From an uncultured Christensenellaceae bacterium (GTDB lineage: Bacteria; Bacillota; Clostridia; Christensenellales; UBA3700), in assembly GCA_944380305.1 (NCBI GenBank), contig CALWHF010000032.1, positions 1 to 43,886 on the forward strand: a stretch of DNA of 43,886 nucleotides. The letters run 5' to 3'. Numbering within the stretch: the first letter of the stretch is position 1; each line of letters opens with the position of its first letter. The notes below the pieces were generated by a model. That model made no database searches. It was not told the DNA's origin and saw nothing but the letters and a program-made list of their open reading frames with translations. Below, in pieces: positions 16,510 through 26,600 of this stretch. Position numbers and translations under genes: made by a program.

Positions 16510-17685
16510 TTATTTTATTGCCTTTATTTCGATTACCTCGACGTTCTTTATCGCGGTTTCGATAAGAGTTTCGAGATCTTCTATCCTCGCCTGTTCCTTT
16601 TTCGCTATCTCTACCGACGGCTTGATGACGGGATTTTTAGGCAGAAATACCGTGCAACAGTCCTGATACGGCAATTCGCTGAGTTTATATGTGCCTATCT
16701 CCTCGGCGGTCTTCATTATTTCGTATTTATCCATGCCGATAAGCGGTCTGAATACGGGAAGATCCCCGACCGCTTCGTTTGTGACGGTAAGACTTTGCAG
16801 CGTCTGGCTGGCTACCTGTCCGAGACTTTCGCCCGTGATCAATGCTCCCGCGCCGTTGTCTAGGGCAAGTCTTTCGGCAATATCTATCATTATCCTGCGC
16901 ATAATGGTTATCATATAGTCTGCACGACACTTTTCATGTATCGCGAACTGTATTTCTGTAAACGGTACGACAAACAGCTTTATATCTCCCGCGTATCCCG
17001 TCAGGATTTCGGCAAGATCTATCACTTTCTGCTTAGCCTGCTCGCTCGTATACGGAAAGCTGTGATAATGCACGGCGCATATCTGCATTCCGCGTCTTGC
17101 CATGCGGTAACCCGCTACGGAAGAATCGAAACCGCCGCTCAGAAGCAACATTCCCTTTCCCGAACAGCCCACAGGCATGCCGCCCGCACACTCTTCGACT
17201 CCGCTGAAAACGTACGAATACCCTTTTTCTCTTATATCTATCTTTATCTCGAGAGCGGGTCTGCGCAAGTCGACCTTATAGCCGCCGCGCCTTTGCAGGA
17301 TGTATGCCCCGACGTCCGCGCCTATCTCGGCGGAATTTTTGTCGAGAGACTTGTCCGCGCGGTTTACCGTAACGCGGAAAGTCGTATTTATATCGGGTGC
17401 GTATTCGAGAGCCGCCTCGTTCAAAAGATCGTAATCGGTCCTGATTTTCGTCGCAATACTGAGCGAATGCAGACCGAACACCTTTTTCATTCTCGATACG
17501 ATCTCGTCTGTCAGACTCTCGTCGTAATTTTCGATATAATATCTGTTCTGAGTCCTGACGAATTCGCATTCAATGTCGGAAAGCTTTGCTTTTATATTGT
17601 CTATCAGTAGCTTTTCGAAATAACTTTTGTTTCTTCCTTTGAGAAATATCTCGCCGTATCTCAATAAGATGACTTTGCTTTTCAT
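16510..17685 (-). CDS. thiI: tRNA 4-thiouridine synthase ThiI (tRNA sulfurtransferase)
   Basis: A 391-residue enzyme that adenylates U8 of tRNA and inserts sulfur; in some bacteria it also feeds thiazole synthesis. The N-terminal ferredoxin-like/THUMP domain (about 1-165) binds tRNA. The PP-loop pyrophosphatase motif SGGFDSS is at residues 183-189. There is no C-terminal rhodanese domain. Such short ThiI proteins receive sulfur from a dedicated cysteine desulfurase, and the gene immediately upstream encodes one: its TAA directly abuts the thiI ATG. The two genes form a two-gene operon, as nifZ-thiI does in Bacillus subtilis. Confidence 0.95.
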   Translation of the reverse strand: MKSKVILLRYGEIFLKGRNKSYFEKLLIDNIKAKLSDIECEFVRTQNRYYIENYDESLTDEIVSRMKKVFGLHSLSIATKIRTDYDLLNEAALEYAPDINTTFRVTVNRADKSLDKNSAEIGADVGAYILQRRGGYKVDLRRPALEIKIDIREKGYSYVFSGVEECAGGMPVGCSGKGMLLLSGGFDSSVAGYRMARRGMQICAVHYHSFPYTSEQAKQKVIDLAEILTGYAGDIKLFVVPFTEIQFAIHEKCRADYMITIMRRIMIDIAERLALDNGAGALITGESLGQVASQTLQSLTVTNEAVGDLPVFRPLIGMDKYEIMKTAEEIGTYKLSELPYQDCCTVFLPKNPVIKPSVEIAKKEQARIEDLETLIETAIKNVEVIEIKAIK

Positions 17686-18828
17686 TTATATTCTCCTGTA
17701 TTTACCGAGCAATTTCGCGCCTTCTTCGAGAGCTTTCTCAAGCGCGTCGACGTCTTCGACAGTCGTATATTCGCAAAAACTTATCCTCAGCGTGCCTTCG
17801 GCAAAAGTACCGTTTAGTCCCAGCGCGGCAGGGATCCTTTCCGCCGCTTTTTTCGACGAGCACGCGCTGCCCGTGCCGACCATTATGCCTTTGCTTTCGA
17901 GGTAATGCAGCATTACCTCTCCTCTTATGCCGTCGAAAGAAAAACTGACTATATGCGCGCCGCTGTTATCGGGATCGGTATTTATCCTGACCGATTTGCC
18001 GAATTTTGCCGACAAAACGTCTATCAGCCTTTTTTGCAGCACTTTTTCGGCAGCATATACTTCGTTGACCTGAGCACATACTCTTTCGGCAGCATAGCCG
18101 AACGCACAGATACTCGCAACGTTCTCTGTGCCCGAGCGCAGGTTTTTCTCCTGTCCTCCGCCGTATACGAAAGGTCTGACGCTCGTCTTCTTAGATATAT
18201 AAAGCGCGCCGATGCCCTTAGGCGCATGTATCTTGTGCCCGCTGACCGAGTACAGATCCACTCCGAGATCTCTCACCGAAAAGCGGAATTTGCCGAAAGC
18301 CTGAACGCCGTCGCTGTGAAATATCGCGTCGGGGCAATGCTTTCTGACTTCGGAAACAAGCTTTTTTACGTCGTTGAGCGCACCCGTCTCGTTGCAGACG
18401 TGCATGACGGATACCAGAACGGTGTCTTCTGTCAACAGCCTGACGAATTGTTCTTCGACGACTCTTCCGTATCGGTCGCAGGGCGCGACAACCACTTCGT
18501 ACCCTTTGTCCGCCATCGACTTGGCGCAGTTGAACACCGCCGCGTGCTCGGTAGCGGAAATTATTATGCGTCCTTTTTTATGCCGCGGCGAGCATGTTAT
18601 CGCAAAATTGTCCGCCTCGCTGCCCGATGCTGTGAATACGATTTCGTCCGAGTCGCATCCTAGAGCCCTGGCTATCTGTCCGCGAGCCGTCTTTACTGCT
18701 TTTGCCGCAGACAAAGCGGGCGCGTACAGTGCCGACGGATTGAAGTATTCGTCGACCGCATAGCGTTTTATTATGTCTGCGCATTCGGGAAACATAGCCG
18801 TAGTCGCGGCGTTGTCGAGATATATCAT
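17686..18828 (-). CDS. Cysteine desulfurase (NifS/IscS family), sulfur donor for ThiI
   Basis: A 380-residue PLP enzyme that takes sulfur from cysteine as an enzyme-bound persulfide. It opens with MIYLDNAATT. The PLP lysine is K199 (SVSGHKIHAPKG), the PLP-stacking histidine is in SATEHAAV, and the active-site cysteine is C323 on the loop VGTGSACSSKK. The gene ends exactly where thiI begins, so the enzyme is probably the partner of ThiI (NifZ-like) rather than the desulfurase of a general Fe-S system; no iscU or sufU follows. The ribosome binding site is AAGGAG, preceded by a small hairpin (TGCGGT/ACCGCA, 18839-18856). Confidence 0.93.
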   Translation of the reverse strand: MIYLDNAATTAMFPECADIIKRYAVDEYFNPSALYAPALSAAKAVKTARGQIARALGCDSDEIVFTASGSEADNFAITCSPRHKKGRIIISATEHAAVFNCAKSMADKGYEVVVAPCDRYGRVVEEQFVRLLTEDTVLVSVMHVCNETGALNDVKKLVSEVRKHCPDAIFHSDGVQAFGKFRFSVRDLGVDLYSVSGHKIHAPKGIGALYISKKTSVRPFVYGGGQEKNLRSGTENVASICAFGYAAERVCAQVNEVYAAEKVLQKRLIDVLSAKFGKSVRINTDPDNSGAHIVSFSFDGIRGEVMLHYLESKGIMVGTGSACSSKKAAERIPAALGLNGTFAEGTLRISFCEYTTVEDVDALEKALEEGAKLLGKYRRI

Positions 18829-18858
18829 ATATTCTCCTTGCGGTTTTTCTACCGCATA

Positions 18859-18887
18859 ATTCTATCATATCGGCGCGACCGCCGCAA
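18859..18887 (-). promoter_or_regulatory. Promoter of the cysteine desulfurase-thiI operon
   Basis: TTGCGG (18887-18882), 17 bases, TAGAAT (18864-18859) on the minus strand, giving a leader of about 25 bases. The first transcribed bases form a 6-bp hairpin just before the AAGGAG ribosome binding site. Confidence 0.55.
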
Positions 18888-18951
18888 GCAAACACGCGCG
18901 CATAATAAAGCAAATGCAAAAATCGCGCGTAATTACCTAAATTTCGCACCG

Positions 18952-19425
18952 TCAATCAGCTAAACTTTTACCGTAAAACGAAAGTATCAACGCGAGCATG
19001 TAATCGTCAAGCGCGACGGCATAAACGCATTCTATCGTCTTCAACAAATAAATCTCCGCGTCGCCTTCTGCGGTATAAAGCTTTTTGACGTTTTCGGGCA
19101 AAACGTCCTTTTCTTTATCGAAAGGATATATTTCGAAATCGGAAAGAAAGAATACGAGTTCCTTTTTGTGCGGATATATACTGTACACGGCAAATCCGTC
19201 CTTGAAAACGTACTCAGTCCTGAAAGTCAGTTTCAGCGTCGGCAATCTCAGCGCAAGCATAACGACGATGCCGACGGCAAGATATGCGAATTGTTTGCAA
19301 TCCCCGTTTATCGCGGCCATCAAAAACGTCAAATTTGCAATATCGATCCCGAGCGCAATTGCGAGCAACGCAGTCTTAAGAGGCTTTTTTTCGTCGAAAG
19401 AATACGAAAGTTTGTAGGAGTTCAT
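18952..19425 (-). CDS. Small membrane protein of unknown function, coupled to mutS2
   Basis: A 157-residue protein with two hydrophobic helices (about residues 17-36 and 44-60) followed by a soluble domain of about 95 residues that reads like a small beta-rich domain (FRTEYVFKDGFAVYSIYPHK). I do not recognise a family. The ATG overlaps the mutS2 stop codon (ATGA), so it is translated together with mutS2 and is the last gene of that unit. The context gives no firm hint of function. Confidence 0.7.
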   Translation of the reverse strand: MNSYKLSYSFDEKKPLKTALLAIALGIDIANLTFLMAAINGDCKQFAYLAVGIVVMLALRLPTLKLTFRTEYVFKDGFAVYSIYPHKKELVFFLSDFEIYPFDKEKDVLPENVKKLYTAEGDAEIYLLKTIECVYAVALDDYMLALILSFYGKSLAD

Positions 19426-21773
19426 TTAAGCTCGAGCACGGTCACGCCGTCTTCCCCTTCTCCGTATTTTCCCAGTCTGAACGATCTGATACACGGATTT
19501 TTTGAAAAATACGCATGCAGTCCCGCTCTGAGCGCGCCGCTACCTTTGCCGTGCACGATCCTGACTTCCTTAAGTCCGCAAAGCAACGCTCTCGACAGAT
19601 AAGAGTCGACGCTGAACGTAGCTTCGTCCACGGTCTGTCCGATCACGTTGAGTTCGTGAGGACAGCCTTCTGTCGTATCGGGCAAAATACGTCTTTTCAG
19701 ATTCTTTTTCTCCTGAGTTATCCTTATCTTGGATACGTCGGTAAAATTCACGACCGTGGTAAGATTGCCGCAGGATACGGTATATTTTTTCTTTCTGTCG
19801 TCTATCTTTTCCACTTTTGCGGTCGCGTTGAGTTTTTTCACGAACACGTTGTCTCCGACCTTTATTTCGCCTTTTTCCTTTTCGAATTTTTCTTCGTCGT
19901 TGCTCAGATTATTCGCAAAACGTAGGTTTTCAAGCTGTTTTCTCTTCTTTCTCGCCTCGAATAAAGCCTGTTCGTCTCCCTTTTTCAAAGCCTCTTTCAT
20001 CTCTTCGACGATGTCGTCGGCTTCGCTCATGTAATCGCCGAGGAGTTCGGTCGCTTTCTTTGCAAGCTTCTCTTCGAGTTTTTTGTTCTTTTCTTCGGCT
20101 TGCGATGCGAGTGCCTGCGCTTTAGCGTACTGTTCGCGGGCTTTCGCCTCGTATTCCGCGGCCCTCTTCCTGCTTTCATCCGCCTCTCTTCTGCTTGCCT
20201 CGGCAGCCGCGACTATACCGTCAAAACTGACTTTTTCGTCGCTGAGAAGTTCGTTCGCACGGGCGGTTATCGAGTGCGGCAACCCCAGTTTAGACGCTAT
20301 CTTTATGGCGTTGGAACTGCCCGAAACGCCTATGAGAAGTCTGTATACTGGCGCAAAGGTCTCGGGATCGAAGTCCATAGACGCGTTCGATACGCCTTCA
20401 GCTCTGTACGAATATTCTTTGAGTTCGTTGTAATGCGTTGTGGTGATGCAACGGCAGTTTCTGGACAAAAGATATTCTATCACAGCGATCGCGAGCGCGC
20501 TGCCTTCGGCGGGATCTGTCCCGGCACCCAGCTCGTCAAGGAGTACGAGGCTGTTATAGTCGGCTTGTTTGGTGATCCTTATCAGATTTACGGTGTGTGA
20601 CGAAAACGTGGAAAGATTCTGCTCAATGCTCTGCTCGTCGCCGATGTCGCAATAAACGCCGTCGAATACCGCAAGTCTGCTGCCTTCTTCGCACGGTACG
20701 AACATTCCCGCGCTCGCCATAAGCGAAAGCAGTCCGACAAGTTTGAGCGTAACCGTTTTTCCTCCCGTATTCGGTCCGGTTATGAGCAATACCTTAAAAT
20801 CTTCGCCAAGTCTCACGTCTACAGGTACGACTTTTTTCGCGTCGATCAGAGGATGTCTTCCTTTGCGTATATCTATTATTCCGTCGCCGTTAAGCAGGGG
20901 TTCTACGGCTTTTACGTCACGGGCATATCGCGCTTTTGCAAATACGACGTCAGCGCGTGTTATCAGATCGAAAGACCTCTCTATACCGTCGACTATCAGC
21001 GAAAGCATGAAAGACAGCGAACGCAGTATCTCGGCTATTTCGTTTTGCTCATCGCTGAGAAGTCCTCTGAGTTCGTTGTTGAGTTCCACTATCGCGAGCG
21101 GTTCGATAAACACGGTCGCGCCCGTAGACGATCTGTCGTGTACGAGCCCCGGGATCTGCCCTTGACACTCGCTCTTTACTGGTATGACGTATCTGTCACC
21201 CCTCATCGTGACGATATTGTCCTGAAGATATTTGGAATATCCGCCGCTGATGTAACCGTTAAGTTTCTGTCTTATCTTGTCATTGGTTCGCCTGATCGCC
21301 TGTCTTATCTCGCGAAGACGCGAAGACGCGCCGTCGTAAAGCTCGTTTTCGTTCATCACCGATTCGGATATACGGTTTTCTGCCTCTCGGTCGGTAAACA
21401 TATTCAAGGCATATTCCGCGATCAAGGGGCATTCACCTTCGGGAAGCTTAGAAACGGAGATCTTGAAGTTTTTTGCGCAAGAAAGCACTCTCGAAATCTG
21501 CAAAAGAGCCTTGCAGTTCAGCGTTGCGTCTTTTCTGAGAGCTTCGATGTAGTCCGAAACGTCGTCAATAGAAAAAGACGGCGAACAACCGAATTCGTAC
21601 ATCGTTCTGTCTGCCTGCGCTGTACGGTCGAGCAGATCTCGAGCCTCTTCAAGCGTATTTACAGGCTTGAGCGCGGCGACGAGTTCTCTCGCGGGCGGCG
21701 AAGAGACGTATCCGCTCAGGATTTTGAGTATTTTGTCGAATTCAAGAGATTTTAATTCTTTTTCTGAAGTCAT
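19422..21773 (-). CDS. mutS2: MutS2 (endonuclease/ribosome rescue ATPase)
   Basis: A 783-residue MutS paralogue. Domains: N-terminal core with lever/clamp, ATPase with Walker A GPNTGGKT (333-340) and LLDELGAGTDPAEG, a coiled-coil segment (about 510-620, rich in Glu, Lys, Ala), a KOW-like stretch (VGDNVFVKKLNATAKVEKI), and a C-terminal Smr domain (VRIVHGKGSGALRAG). MutS2 lacks the mismatch-reading domain of MutS. It was first linked to suppression of homologous recombination; in Bacillus it acts on collided ribosomes. Here it follows a U32-family gene by 36 bases and is coupled to a small membrane protein. Confidence 0.95.
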   Translation of the reverse strand: MTSEKELKSLEFDKILKILSGYVSSPPARELVAALKPVNTLEEARDLLDRTAQADRTMYEFGCSPSFSIDDVSDYIEALRKDATLNCKALLQISRVLSCAKNFKISVSKLPEGECPLIAEYALNMFTDREAENRISESVMNENELYDGASSRLREIRQAIRRTNDKIRQKLNGYISGGYSKYLQDNIVTMRGDRYVIPVKSECQGQIPGLVHDRSSTGATVFIEPLAIVELNNELRGLLSDEQNEIAEILRSLSFMLSLIVDGIERSFDLITRADVVFAKARYARDVKAVEPLLNGDGIIDIRKGRHPLIDAKKVVPVDVRLGEDFKVLLITGPNTGGKTVTLKLVGLLSLMASAGMFVPCEEGSRLAVFDGVYCDIGDEQSIEQNLSTFSSHTVNLIRITKQADYNSLVLLDELGAGTDPAEGSALAIAVIEYLLSRNCRCITTTHYNELKEYSYRAEGVSNASMDFDPETFAPVYRLLIGVSGSSNAIKIASKLGLPHSITARANELLSDEKVSFDGIVAAAEASRREADESRKRAAEYEAKAREQYAKAQALASQAEEKNKKLEEKLAKKATELLGDYMSEADDIVEEMKEALKKGDEQALFEARKKRKQLENLRFANNLSNDEEKFEKEKGEIKVGDNVFVKKLNATAKVEKIDDRKKKYTVSCGNLTTVVNFTDVSKIRITQEKKNLKRRILPDTTEGCPHELNVIGQTVDEATFSVDSYLSRALLCGLKEVRIVHGKGSGALRAGLHAYFSKNPCIRSFRLGKYGEGEDGVTVLELK

Positions 21774-21809
21774 CGCAAATTCCGAATGCGACGCCTAGGG
21801 CGACGCTGT

Positions 21810-24065
21810 TTATTTTACTCCCCTGAAAAGATGAGCGCAATTCGATCCCGGCTGAGATTCGCCGCCTAAAGTCACCGAATGCACTACTTCGAGTGGGTCA
21901 CGTTTACAGTTTACCATATTTACATATAAATTGTAACGTATTTTATCGGCTTTAGACGATATATCGACGACAGACGCGTTGTGCATTTCGAAATAACAGC
22001 GTTTTATTTTGGTACGCTTTATGAGATAATCGGCTTTTTTGTCGTGATAATAAAAATCTCCGCGATACGCGCAATCCGCGCACCTTTTGTCTGAAGACAC
22101 CTGCACGGGGCAATGGCAGAAAGTCATCACGGGCAAAATGCCGTATGCGTAGACGTAACAATCCTGTTTCATATCGTCTATCTCTCTCAAAGTGAGTTCG
22201 GGCGAACAGATATACCCGTTCACGCCCGCATGCTTGGCAAAATGAGAATTGAACGCGTTCAGTCTGATGCCCGCAACAGTTTTGAGTCCGATTTTTTCGC
22301 CAAGGGTCAAAGTGTAATAATTTTCACACAATATGCCGTCGATCCTGCCACGGCATTTTTCGAGCACCTCTTCGATAATGCGCATTTCATCGCCTCTGAC
22401 CACGGGAGGAAGGTGCAAATAGACGCTAAAAGTATTCTCAATTAAGCCTAAAAATATATCTATTTGCGAAAGAAAATGGCTAAAATCGTAAATCTGATAA
22501 CTAATAATGATTTTTTCGCCTTTTAACCTCTTTATAGTGTCAAGATTGTCGGTATTGACTATAATTTGTCTTTCGGCATGGTCATCAAGCTTGACGGCAG
22601 CTGTATTACAGTTTGAATAATCGCACCTTTGCATATGACCTTCGTATGCCTTCAAAAGCTTCTCCGTCAACATTCCGACGACTTCTCTTCTCATTGCGTT
22701 CAGAGAAGATCTAGGCATAAAGACATTCTTCGTCCCGAGTTCGGCACGAAAATCCGTGCAGACGTAAGGAGTGTCTCCCAGTCTGGAAAACGCTTGCATG
22801 AAGTCCTGCTCGTAAAGCGGACTGCTTACTGCTTCGGATGCCGACGAAGCGACTGTCGCGGATATATCTCCTCTTTTTGCGGTTGCAGTTACCGCATAGT
22901 CGTCTCCTACGCTGACTTTCAAAGATATTTTGAGTTTGTCGGGCACGATTTCTTCTTCCGCATCGCGAACGTCGAGTGTTTTTCTGACGTCAGTACCCTT
23001 GGGATATTCGCCTTTTGCGGCAAGAAGATATATATTTTTATCCTTTTTTATTATCTTTGCCGCAAATCCGCCTGCCTCTTTGCCGTTAAAGAGAAGTTTC
23101 AACCCGTCTCCGTCTGTCAGCGCGTCGGTAGCTCTGACGGTAATTCCTCTTTTGTCGGATGCTATTACCGTGCCGACAGATACGCCTATATTGCTCTGTA
23201 CTTTGGGCGACATTATCTCTTTTGTGTCGTCATAGATATATCCGCAGGTAAATTCACCCCTGTTGAACGCCTTTTTCAATTCGGATACTCTGCCATAATC
23301 AGCCTTCGTACCGTCGAGAACGGCTCTGTATTGCGAAACCACCGTAGAAACGTAATGCGGTTGCTTGAGTCTACCCTCGATCTTCAGGCTGTCTACGCCG
23401 AGTTTTCCCAGATCCTCGAGTTTAGTAATCAGGCACTGATCGGACGGCGAAAGCAGATAACCTTCTTTGCCGCATATACCGCTGACGTACGGCAAACGAC
23501 ACGGTTGATTGCATCTGCCTCTGTTACCGCTGTCTCCGCTCATCATAGAAGAAAGCAGGCACGAACCGCTGTAACTGACACACAGCGCACCGTGCACGAA
23601 ATACTCGAGCTCCAGCGAAGTGTTTTTCTTTATCGCGACTATATCTTCTTTTGCGGTCTCTCTTGCCACTACTACGCGCGAAAAACCTTTTTTTTGTAAA
23701 AACAATGCTCCCTCGAGGTTGTTTACGCCCATCTGAGTGCTTGCGTGCAGAGGCACGTCGTACTTGTAAAACACGTCGAGCGCGCCGAGATCGGCTATTA
23801 TGAAAGCGTCGGCACGGGTGCAGGCTGCGACGTAATTGTCGAGCTCCTCAAGTTCTTTTTCTTTAACAGCCGTATTGAAAGCAATATAGACCTTTACTCC
23901 GTATAGATGGCAAAGGTCTATATATCCGTCGATATTCTGCACGGTAAAATCCTGCGCTTTCGCGCGCGCGTTGAAACAGTCCAGACCGAGATAAACGGCA
24001 TCCGCGCCGCTTGCTATCGCGGCGTACAATGCGCGTATGCTACCTACCGGTGCCAACAATTCCAT
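21810..24065 (-). CDS. U32-family protein (RlhA/TrhP-like RNA hydroxylation enzyme with DUF3656)
   Basis: A 751-residue member of the 'peptidase U32' family. The signature YFVHGALCVSYSGSC is present, and conserved cysteines C162, C169, C185 and C189 (GNRGRCNQPCR) fit the Fe-S-type cluster of the family. A middle and C-terminal extension of the DUF3656 kind follows, with another cysteine group near CHCPVQVSSDKRCADC. Characterised U32 proteins are not proteases but hydroxylate RNA: TrhP makes 5-hydroxyuridine in tRNA and RlhA modifies 23S rRNA. Which RNA is modified here cannot be told. It lies between pheT (126 bases upstream) and mutS2 (36 bases downstream), consistent with a translation-related operon. 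Confidence 0.88.
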   Translation of the reverse strand: MELLAPVGSIRALYAAIASGADAVYLGLDCFNARAKAQDFTVQNIDGYIDLCHLYGVKVYIAFNTAVKEKELEELDNYVAACTRADAFIIADLGALDVFYKYDVPLHASTQMGVNNLEGALFLQKKGFSRVVVARETAKEDIVAIKKNTSLELEYFVHGALCVSYSGSCLLSSMMSGDSGNRGRCNQPCRLPYVSGICGKEGYLLSPSDQCLITKLEDLGKLGVDSLKIEGRLKQPHYVSTVVSQYRAVLDGTKADYGRVSELKKAFNRGEFTCGYIYDDTKEIMSPKVQSNIGVSVGTVIASDKRGITVRATDALTDGDGLKLLFNGKEAGGFAAKIIKKDKNIYLLAAKGEYPKGTDVRKTLDVRDAEEEIVPDKLKISLKVSVGDDYAVTATAKRGDISATVASSASEAVSSPLYEQDFMQAFSRLGDTPYVCTDFRAELGTKNVFMPRSSLNAMRREVVGMLTEKLLKAYEGHMQRCDYSNCNTAAVKLDDHAERQIIVNTDNLDTIKRLKGEKIIISYQIYDFSHFLSQIDIFLGLIENTFSVYLHLPPVVRGDEMRIIEEVLEKCRGRIDGILCENYYTLTLGEKIGLKTVAGIRLNAFNSHFAKHAGVNGYICSPELTLREIDDMKQDCYVYAYGILPVMTFCHCPVQVSSDKRCADCAYRGDFYYHDKKADYLIKRTKIKRCYFEMHNASVVDISSKADKIRYNLYVNMVNCKRDPLEVVHSVTLGGESQPGSNCAHLFRGVK

Positions 24066-24191
24066 AATCTCACCGTTTGCGGCAGATCGCCGCTTTGTTT
24101 TTATTATTATGTCGATATTTACCGAAAGACCGCAGAGTCCTTTTTAAGACGAAACTGTGCGACCGATCGCGATGTTCGAGCGAGAGACTCT

Positions 24192-26588
24192 TTATCTCAG
24201 CACCGCGCCGAGCTGACTTGTCAGCTTCGTCAGCACTCTTTCTACTTTCGCTCCGACTTCTTCGTCGGTCAGCGTTCTGTCGGTCAGTCGGAACACCATG
24301 TTGACCGCGACGCTCTTCTTGCCCTCTCCGATCGCATCGCTGCGGTAAACGTCGAATATGCGCGCGCTCTTCATCATAGAACCGCCCGCACTCGTAACGC
24401 AAGCAAGGAGATCAGCCGCCGACACGTTTTCGTCAACGGTTACGGCTATATCTCTTTCCATAGGCGGATATTTGCCTATTTCTTCGAATTTATAGCCCTT
24501 TTTACGGTATTTTTCTATGCTTGCAAGGTCTAGTTCGGCGATATAAAGCCTGTCTTTGACGTCAAAAGACGCCGCAACGGTCGGATGAACTTCGCCGATG
24601 TAACCTATGCTGAATTTACCGATGAAAAGTTCCGCGCTCCTGCCGCTGTGAAGATACGGACGGGTCGAACGCTTGTATACGACGTTTAGACCGAATTTAT
24701 ATGCAATTTTTCTTACGACATCGTTTACCGTATAATAGTTTTCGTCCTTGCCGTACGCACCTATCACGAGTCTTTCTCTTTCTTCGGGCTGTTTGTCGAC
24801 GGGCACGCTTTCGGGCAGATACACGTTAGCCACTTCGAAGAAACGCGCAGCTTTGATGTTTTTAAGCACGTTGGACGCAAGCACGCTCATCATGCTGTAC
24901 GCCAGCGTAGTTCTCATAACCGAAACGTCTTCGCCGAGCGGATTGAGTATCGTCACGCACTTTCTCGCAGGATCGTCCGCTGCAAGGCGCAACACGTCGA
25001 AACTCTTGGGCGACGTGAAAGAATAGGTCAGCGTCTCGCTGTAACCGTCGTTCACGCAGATGTTTTTGACGGTATCGACCGCTTTCTGCTCCTCGGTCTT
25101 TCCTCCTACGGTCTGCTTACCCTTGTCCATAAGGGTCTCGGTTATGTTGTCATAGCCGTAGAGCCTTATTATCTCTTCGGCGAGATCGTTCGCGTTTTCG
25201 ATGTCATCGCGGAACAGCGGTGCTTTGCATACGAGCGTATCGCCGTCGAGAGTCGTCTCTATCTGCAGGCTGTTGAGTATGGATACCATCTTTTCGCGCG
25301 GTACGACGATGCCGAGTATGTCGTCTATCCTGCTTGCCTCGACGCGCAGAGTCTTCTGCGTGAGATCCGCGTTGCAGCAATCGACGACGCCTTTTGCGAT
25401 CTTGCCGTAACCGTATTTGTATACGAGCGTCAGAGCGCGCATAAGTCCCAGTCTCTGGCTCTCGAGGTCTATGCCTCTTTCGTATCTGAACGAAGAATCG
25501 GAATGCAGATTGAGTTTTCTTGCCGTGCGACGTATGTTATCGCGTGCGAATTTCGCGCTCTCGAAAATAATATCCTTGGTATTCTCGTCCACGCAGCTGT
25601 TATTGCCGCCCATGACGCCGCCTATCGCGCAAGGCTTGTCGCTGTCGCATATCGCCAGCATCGTATTGTCGAGAGTATATTCCTTATTGTCAAGCGCGAC
25701 GATCTTTTCTCCGTCTTTTGCGCGTCTCGCGACGATGGAAGAATTCGCAAGCTTGTCTGCGTCGAACGCGTGCATCGGCTGACCGATCTCGATCAGGACG
25801 TAGTTGGTTATGTCCACGAAATTGCTTATAGGTCTCAATCCCACGCTCTTGAGTCTCTTTTGTATGATCTCAGCCGACGGGCAAATCTTTATATCGCGCA
25901 CCGCGGCAGCCATATACCTTTGACAGAGGTCGGTATCCTCTACGCGGACGTTGACGTATTTATTCACGTCGTCCGCTTCACATTCAAAGCCGATTTCGGG
26001 CATTCTGAGCGGCTTTCCGAGCACGGTCGCAATTTCTCTCGCGATACCGAGAACGCTGTTGCAATCGCTTCTGTTTGCCGTCACGCCGACGTCCAGCACT
26101 ACGTCGTCGTTGCCGAGGATAACGTTCATATCCGTTCCGAGCGGATATTTTTCCCCGTTCATTATCAGTATGCCGTAAACTCCCGCGCCTTTGTAGTCTG
26201 CCTCGGTCAGTTTGAGCTCTTCGCCTGAACAAAGCATTCCGCACGATTCCACGCCGCGGAGCTTACCTTTTTTGATGACCTGTCCCGTAGGCAACAGCGA
26301 GTTGTCCATCGCTACGGGGACGAGATCGCCTTCTGCAACGTTCTGTGCGCCCGTAACTATCTGTACGGTCTCTTTTGCGCCGACGTCGATGGCGCATATC
26401 TGAAGTTTGTCCGCGTCGGGATGCTTTGTCAGTTTTACTATTTTGCCGAGCACTACGTTCTTCATCTCGGACGCTTTGTCGATTATCTCCTCGACTTCGA
26501 ATCCAGCAGAGACAAGTTTGTCCGCAAGCTCGTGCACGTCAACGTCTATATCAACAAAATCTTTTAGCCAGTTCAAAGATACTTTCAT
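24192..26588 (-). CDS. pheT: Phenylalanine-tRNA ligase beta subunit PheT
   Basis: The 798-residue beta chain of the (alpha-beta)2 enzyme that charges tRNA-Phe. The N-terminal EMAP-II-like tRNA-binding domain contains KHPDADKLQIC. B3/B4 editing domains follow, then B5 and the catalytic-like core. The C-terminal FDX-ACB anticodon-binding domain begins near KYPPMERDIAVTVDENV. The length is normal (about 800). It starts 12 bases after pheS and is governed by the T-box leader upstream of pheS. Confidence 0.97.
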   Translation of the reverse strand: MKVSLNWLKDFVDIDVDVHELADKLVSAGFEVEEIIDKASEMKNVVLGKIVKLTKHPDADKLQICAIDVGAKETVQIVTGAQNVAEGDLVPVAMDNSLLPTGQVIKKGKLRGVESCGMLCSGEELKLTEADYKGAGVYGILIMNGEKYPLGTDMNVILGNDDVVLDVGVTANRSDCNSVLGIAREIATVLGKPLRMPEIGFECEADDVNKYVNVRVEDTDLCQRYMAAAVRDIKICPSAEIIQKRLKSVGLRPISNFVDITNYVLIEIGQPMHAFDADKLANSSIVARRAKDGEKIVALDNKEYTLDNTMLAICDSDKPCAIGGVMGGNNSCVDENTKDIIFESAKFARDNIRRTARKLNLHSDSSFRYERGIDLESQRLGLMRALTLVYKYGYGKIAKGVVDCCNADLTQKTLRVEASRIDDILGIVVPREKMVSILNSLQIETTLDGDTLVCKAPLFRDDIENANDLAEEIIRLYGYDNITETLMDKGKQTVGGKTEEQKAVDTVKNICVNDGYSETLTYSFTSPKSFDVLRLAADDPARKCVTILNPLGEDVSVMRTTLAYSMMSVLASNVLKNIKAARFFEVANVYLPESVPVDKQPEERERLVIGAYGKDENYYTVNDVVRKIAYKFGLNVVYKRSTRPYLHSGRSAELFIGKFSIGYIGEVHPTVAASFDVKDRLYIAELDLASIEKYRKKGYKFEEIGKYPPMERDIAVTVDENVSAADLLACVTSAGGSMMKSARIFDVYRSDAIGEGKKSVAVNMVFRLTDRTLTDEEVGAKVERVLTKLTSQLGAVLR

Positions 26589-26600
26589 GATCCACCTCTC

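Noticed and set aside
16314..16565. 83-codon plus-strand frame after the penicillin-binding protein gene
   Set aside because: It runs antisense into thiI, has no ribosome binding site and no plausible composition.
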